Shown one piece after another: positions 6,966-9,511 of a DNA stretch of 9,511 nucleotides (its first letter is position 1; each line of letters begins with the position of its first letter). Location of the stretch: the NCBI GenBank assembly GCA_025964455.1, contig JAOPYU010000238.1, positions 1-9,511 on the forward strand, read 5' to 3'. This DNA comes from Thermoleophilia bacterium. GTDB taxonomy: Bacteria > Actinomycetota > Thermoleophilia > Gaiellales > SKUG01. Position numbers and translations under genes: made by a program. The notes beneath the pieces are model-generated. The model made no database searches. It worked only from the letters and a program-made list of their open reading frames with translations, and was not told the DNA's origin.

Positions 6966-6979
6966 CGAACATCGATTCA
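6966..6979 (-). promoter_or_regulatory. Degenerate LexA-like box upstream of uvrB
   Basis: CGAACATCGATTCA keeps one perfect half-site (CGAAC) and a near-match second half (ATTCA against GTTCG) at the correct 4-bp spacing. It lies about 60 bp upstream of the uvrB ATG, in the shared region with the divergent peptidase gene. uvrB is a common SOS target and the perfect box at uvrA makes this plausible, but the site is imperfect. Confidence 0.4.
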
Positions 6980-7025
6980 GCGGCAGTTTCGCGTCAGCTG
7001 GGGAGGCTGGGGGACTCACCGCACC

Positions 7026-7032
7026 GGGGGGA
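7026..7032 (+). promoter_or_regulatory. Shine-Dalgarno site favouring a GTG start for the M4 peptidase
   Basis: GGGGGGA lies 6 bases before GTG 7039. The alternative in-frame ATG at 7075 has no comparable site. This decides the annotated start, with moderate certainty. Confidence 0.45.
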
Positions 7033-7038
7033 CGTCGG

Positions 7039-7905
7039 GTGCAGATCACACGCGCACATGGGGTTGCGGCGACGATGACCCATGCGGCCGCCCGGCCACG
7101 GGTCGAGGCATGGGTGCCGGACGCCGACGGCGGCATCGACGTGCTGGCACAGCGCAGCGGCGGGCGCGCGAGCGGGGACGGCGTGGTCGCGGCGGCACTG
7201 GCGACGGGTGAGCGCGTCCTCGACTACGTGGCCACCGAGTTCGGGCGCGACGGGGTCGATGGCCGAGGCGCCGCACTGAAGCTGCGCGTCCACGCACCGG
7301 ATCCATTCACCGGCGAACCGCGTGCGAACAACGCGTTCTGGTTCGATGACGAACAGCGCATCTGGCTCGGCGACGGCGACGGTGTCAGCTTCGGCCCGCT
7401 CGGTGCAGCCGCCGACGTCGTGGCACACGAGTTCTTCCACGGCGTCATCGATGCCGAGGTGCAGCTGCGCTACGTGGGACAGGAGGGCGCGCTGCACGAG
7501 AGCTTCGCCGACGTGCTCGCCTCCGGCATCGACGGCAACTGGCAGATCGGCGAGGACGTCTACACGCCCGGCGTCCCCGGCGACGCCCTCCGCGACCTGT
7601 CGAAACTGACACACGTGAACTGGCGCCACTTCCCCTCGGGTGAGGACGAGGTCCACGCCATGAGCGAGATTCCCTCCCAAGCCGCGTACCTGATAGGCCA
7701 AGCCATCGGCGCGCACGAACTGCGCCGCATCTGGTACCTCGGGCTCACCGAGCAGCTTCGCGACGGCGCCGGATTCGCCGGCGCCCGCGACGCCACCATC
7801 GCCGCAGCCCGCACCCTCTATGGCGCGCGCAGCACCCAGACCCAGGCCGTCACCGACGCCTGGGCCGCCGTCGGCATCGACGCAACGACGCCGAAGGAAC
7901 GCTAG
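7039..7905 (+). CDS. Compact M4 (thermolysin/protealysin-like) zinc metallopeptidase
   Basis: The product is 288 residues from GTG 7039, or 276 from ATG 7075. It carries the M4 catalytic landmarks: NAFWFDDEQRIWLGDGDG (98-115, thermolysin NAFW...GDGDG), zinc motif HEFFH (130-134), third zinc ligand E154 exactly 20 residues after the second His (ALHESFAD), WQIGEDVYTPG (168-178) and the catalytic-His region VHAMSEIPSQAAYL (H206, equivalent to thermolysin H231). There is no signal peptide and no FTP/PepSY propeptide, so it is far shorter than secreted thermolysins and should stay in the cytoplasm unless exported another way. Against thermolysin, the segment before WQIGED is about 6 residues shorter and the calcium ligands E177, D185 and E187 appear missing or replaced. 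It lies between coaE and uvrB on the opposite strand. No obvious inhibitor gene is adjacent. Family is certain; substrate and start are not. Confidence 0.9.
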   Translation: MQITRAHGVAATMTHAAARPRVEAWVPDADGGIDVLAQRSGGRASGDGVVAAALATGERVLDYVATEFGRDGVDGRGAALKLRVHAPDPFTGEPRANNAFWFDDEQRIWLGDGDGVSFGPLGAAADVVAHEFFHGVIDAEVQLRYVGQEGALHESFADVLASGIDGNWQIGEDVYTPGVPGDALRDLSKLTHVNWRHFPSGEDEVHAMSEIPSQAAYLIGQAIGAHELRRIWYLGLTEQLRDGAGFAGARDATIAAARTLYGARSTQTQAVTDAWAAVGIDATTPKER

Positions 7906-8071
7906 GCGCCCGCTGCCACGGTCAGGCGTCCGACACCGCAGTCGATGTGCATTTCGTCGACTTCATGTCCACAGACTGCACATCCATCGCGATCACGGCA
8001 CGCCCGCGCCCGCCCCCACGGCGCTCCTCGGTCCGCAGCCCGTGCAGGCACTTTCCGGCCCGATTCCCAGT

Positions 8072-8093
8072 TCGTCCGCCCCGAGGCGGACGA
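8072..8093. terminator. Perfect hairpin between convergent peptidase and coaE genes
   Basis: TCGTCCGCC and GGCGGACGA form a 9-bp perfect stem with loop CCGA. It lies about 170 bp after the peptidase stop and 220 bp after the coaE stop. No T-run follows on either strand. It could be a bidirectional terminator or the inner stem of a larger RNA structure, since an 11-bp outer stem (8040-8050/8115-8125) encloses it. Confidence 0.35.
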
Positions 8094-8289
8094 TATGTAC
8101 TCTCGGTCCTGATCTGCCTGCACGGAGGCCACGGCCCTCGATCGGCCACCCGCTCGATGCCACATCGTGGCGATGAGCCTGACCGGATGGCTTCGAGTGG
8201 CTCCCCGCCGACGCCTCGAAGCCAGATCGTCGTGCTGAGCCAGACGCAATGGCTTCTGTACGGAAGATCATGGAGGGCCGGCCCTCGGC

Positions 8290-8315
8290 GCAGCGCGATC
8301 GCGCAGGCGCGCTGC
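8290..8315 (-). terminator. Hairpin directly behind coaE
   Basis: GCAGCGCG and CGCGCTGC pair perfectly over 8 bp with a 10-nt loop. The stem begins at the base next to the coaE TAG on the minus strand. A 14-bp palindrome, GAGGGCCGGCCCTC (8273-8286), follows immediately. There is no T-run, so termination is inferred from position and stem strength. Confidence 0.45.
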
Positions 8316-8927
8316 CTACACCCCGTGCTTGGCGCGCAGCTCGTCGAGGACCCGGCCGGCGAAGGCATCGAGCTCCTCGAAGGAGCCCGTGTTGATGAAG
8401 GAGATGTCGGCGCGCTCGGTCTTCTCCGCCTCGTCCATCTGGGCGGCAGCACGCTCGACGGAGTGCGCCTTGCCGTCGTCGCGTGCGTTGGCGCGCTCGA
8501 TCCTGGTGGGCAGCGGGGCGGTGACCGCGACGACGGCGTCGTAGCGATCCTCGAGCCCGGCCTCGAACAGCAGCGGCACTTCCGCCACGACGAACTCCGG
8601 CGGCTCCGGCAGCGCGCGCTGCTCGTCCACGAAGGCGAGCCACGCCACGCCCACGCGCGGGTGCAGCAGGCCCTCGAGCCAACGCAGCTCGGCATCATCG
8701 GTGAAGACGATCGATGCGATCGCGTTGCGCGCGACCACGCCGCCGACGATCACGTCTTCGCCCCAGCGCTCGCGGACCGCCTCCACGACATCGGGGGCCC
8801 CATAGAGCTCGTGCACCGCGGAGTCGGCCGAGAACGGCACGGCTCCACGGTGCACGAATGCATCCACGAGCGTCGACTTGCCCGCGCCGATGCCGCCGGT
8901 CACGCCGATGAGGATCGGTCGCGTCAC
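8316..8927 (-). CDS. coaE: Dephospho-CoA kinase
   Basis: CoaE phosphorylates the 3'-hydroxyl of dephospho-CoA with ATP, the last step of coenzyme A synthesis, in the cytoplasm. The 203-residue protein is of normal length. It shows the P-loop GGIGAGKS at 11-18, the substrate-site segment FSADSAVHELY at 32-42 (D35), LLHPRV at 87-92, the VPLLFEAGLEDRYD block at 117-130 and the lid-type segment RIERANARD (142-150) leading to AAAQM. The start is GTG at 8927, fixed by the family N-terminus (ILIGVTGGIGAGKST) although no clear Shine-Dalgarno is visible. It begins 30 bp after the rpsA stop on the same strand, so the two are probably co-transcribed, as in many Actinobacteria. It ends with TAG, which shows that TAG is used as a normal stop here. 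Confidence 0.97.
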   Translation of the reverse strand: MTRPILIGVTGGIGAGKSTLVDAFVHRGAVPFSADSAVHELYGAPDVVEAVRERWGEDVIVGGVVARNAIASIVFTDDAELRWLEGLLHPRVGVAWLAFVDEQRALPEPPEFVVAEVPLLFEAGLEDRYDAVVAVTAPLPTRIERANARDDGKAHSVERAAAQMDEAEKTERADISFINTGSFEELDAFAGRVLDELRAKHGV

Positions 8928-8957
8928 GTCAGCGTCTCGGCCCGGGCGAGCCGGATG

Positions 8958-9511
8958 TCAGGCCTCGGGCTCCGCAGCGGGGACGTCCTCGCCAGCGGCA
9001 GCCTCGGTGGCTGCCTCCTCGGCGACCTCGGGCGTCTCGGCCGCGGGGGCCTCCTCGCCTGCGGTGGCCTCGGCGACCGTGTCCTCGGCCACCTCGACCT
9101 CGGTCGAAGCAGGCTCGACGACGGGCTCGGCGTCCACCGAGGTCGCACCGTCAGGCGCATCGCCCGGGGCCTCGGCGACGTCAGGCGTCGCCTCGGTCGG
9201 CTCGATCGCGGCGTCTTCGGGCTTGCTCTCACCCTCGGCGGTCGCGGCAGGAGTCTCGTCGTCGGCAGGGGCTTCCTCGCCGGAGACCTCGTCCTCGCCA
9301 CGTGCACGCGATGCTGCTTCACGCAGCGCCTGTGCCATGGAGGTGGACGGACCATCCAGGTCGAGACCCTCGCCCGATGCGTCGATCGGCACGAAGTCGT
9401 CGTCGGCAGGCAGGTCGGCAGGTCGCTCGGTCGTCTGCTTGATCGACAGCGAGATGCGGCGCCGTTCGGCGTCGATCTCGATGAGCTTGGCCTTGACCTT
9501 GTCGCCGGGAT
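8958..9511 (-). CDS. rpsA: 30S ribosomal protein S1, C-terminal part, with long acidic tail
   Basis: S1 helps the 30S subunit bind and unfold mRNA. The window holds the last 183 residues; the 5' part lies beyond the right edge. The first residues (PGDKVKAKLIEIDAERRRIS, then LSIKQT) are the closing strand of an S1 RNA-binding (OB-fold) domain, the last in the protein. After about residue 30 comes a linker (ADLPADDDF), a short helical stretch (SMAQALREAASRAR) and about 110 residues made almost only of Glu, Ala, Pro, Thr, Asp and Val, ending EDVPAAEPEA. This tail is certainly disordered and strongly acidic. Actinobacterial S1 proteins often end in such tails, so it is long but not alien. coaE follows after 30 bp. 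Identification rests on the S1 domain end and the conserved neighbourhood. Confidence 0.92.
   Translation of the reverse strand, partial: PGDKVKAKLIEIDAERRRISLSIKQTTERPADLPADDDFVPIDASGEGLDLDGPSTSMAQALREAASRARGEDEVSGEEAPADDETPAATAEGESKPEDAAIEPTEATPDVAEAPGDAPDGATSVDAEPVVEPASTEVEVAEDTVAEATAGEEAPAAETPEVAEEAATEAAAGEDVPAAEPEA

Larger units (their letters stand above)
7906..8315. other. Gene-free 410-bp spacer rich in inverted repeats
   Basis: No convincing gene is present. Nested or serial inverted repeats are: 7944-7951 with 7977-7984 (8 bp); 8040-8050 with 8115-8125 (11 bp, perfect) enclosing 8072-8080 with 8085-8093 (9 bp, 4-nt loop); 8159-8163 with 8167-8171; 8188-8197 with 8215-8224 (10 bp, perfect); palindrome 8273-8286; and 8290-8297 with 8308-8315. 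A related sequence recurs at 8164-8194 and 8226-8256 (period 62, both ending ATGGCTTC). A minus-strand frame ending at 7902 contains GCAVCGHEVDEMHIDCG, a possible zinc-binding remnant with codon use less G/C-biased than its neighbours. The region separates the convergent peptidase and coaE genes. Confidence 0.5.

Noticed and set aside
4740..7211. Open frame of 823 codons on the plus strand, antisense to uvrB
   Set aside because: High-GC genes with strong codon bias leave long open frames on the opposite strand. The translation is repetitive and low in normal protein features, while uvrB on the other strand is unmistakable.
7906..8315. Emfourin-type inhibitor gene beside the M4 peptidase
   Set aside because: No frame on either strand in the spacer gives an inhibitor-like protein of suitable length.
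1..9511. CRISPR array, prophage, transposase, tRNA or rRNA
   Set aside because: No regularly spaced repeats, integrase or transposase motifs, or tRNA cloverleaf/rRNA signatures were seen on either strand.

Overview
The window is GC-rich, with strongly G/C-biased third codon positions. Read along the minus strand it gives rpsA (3' end), coaE, uvrB and uvrA (5' end). That order is a conserved housekeeping neighbourhood in Actinobacteria (rpsA-coaE-uvrB-uvrA). Together with the lack of strong Shine-Dalgarno sites, a LexA box of Gram-positive type (CGAAC-N4-GTTCG) and the flavour of the accessory proteins, this suggests a high-GC actinobacterium. Thermoleophilia/Solirubrobacterales is a reasonable guess, but it rests on gene order and protein style only.

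Layout, left to right. 1-688 (-): start of uvrA, interrupted by an in-frame TAG at 182-184 although the reading frame stays UvrA-like on both sides. 689-996: intergenic region with a perfect LexA/SOS box (722-735) in front of uvrA, a 12-bp palindrome (834-845) and a strong hairpin (956-989) just behind the next gene. 997-1740 (-) and 1755-1934 (-): a two-gene unit of a PH-domain membrane protein and a 59-residue membrane peptide. 2071-3594 (+): a protein joining a duplicated helical, EF-hand-like module to an NHL-type beta-propeller. 3595-4689 (-): a secreted calcineurin-like phosphoesterase whose stop codon abuts that of the propeller gene. 4690-4799: a striking AT-richer 16-bp inverted repeat (4737-4783). 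4800-6905 (-): intact uvrB. 7039-7905 (+): a compact M4 (thermolysin-family) metallopeptidase, divergent from uvrB. 7906-8315: a gene-free stretch dense in inverted repeats. 8316-8927 (-): coaE. 8958-9511 (-): C-terminal part of ribosomal protein S1 with a long acidic tail.

The backbone genes cover translation (S1), coenzyme A synthesis (CoaE) and nucleotide excision repair (UvrB, UvrA). The LexA box at uvrA and a weaker candidate at uvrB fit damage-inducible repair. The accessory genes have been placed between backbone genes: one between coaE and uvrB, four between uvrB and uvrA. I see no mobile-element genes, CRISPR array, tRNA or rRNA. No complete new multi-gene system is evident. The items most worth a second look are the uvrA stop codon, the 4737-4783 inverted repeat, the structured 7906-8315 spacer, the compact M4 peptidase and the duplicated-module propeller protein.
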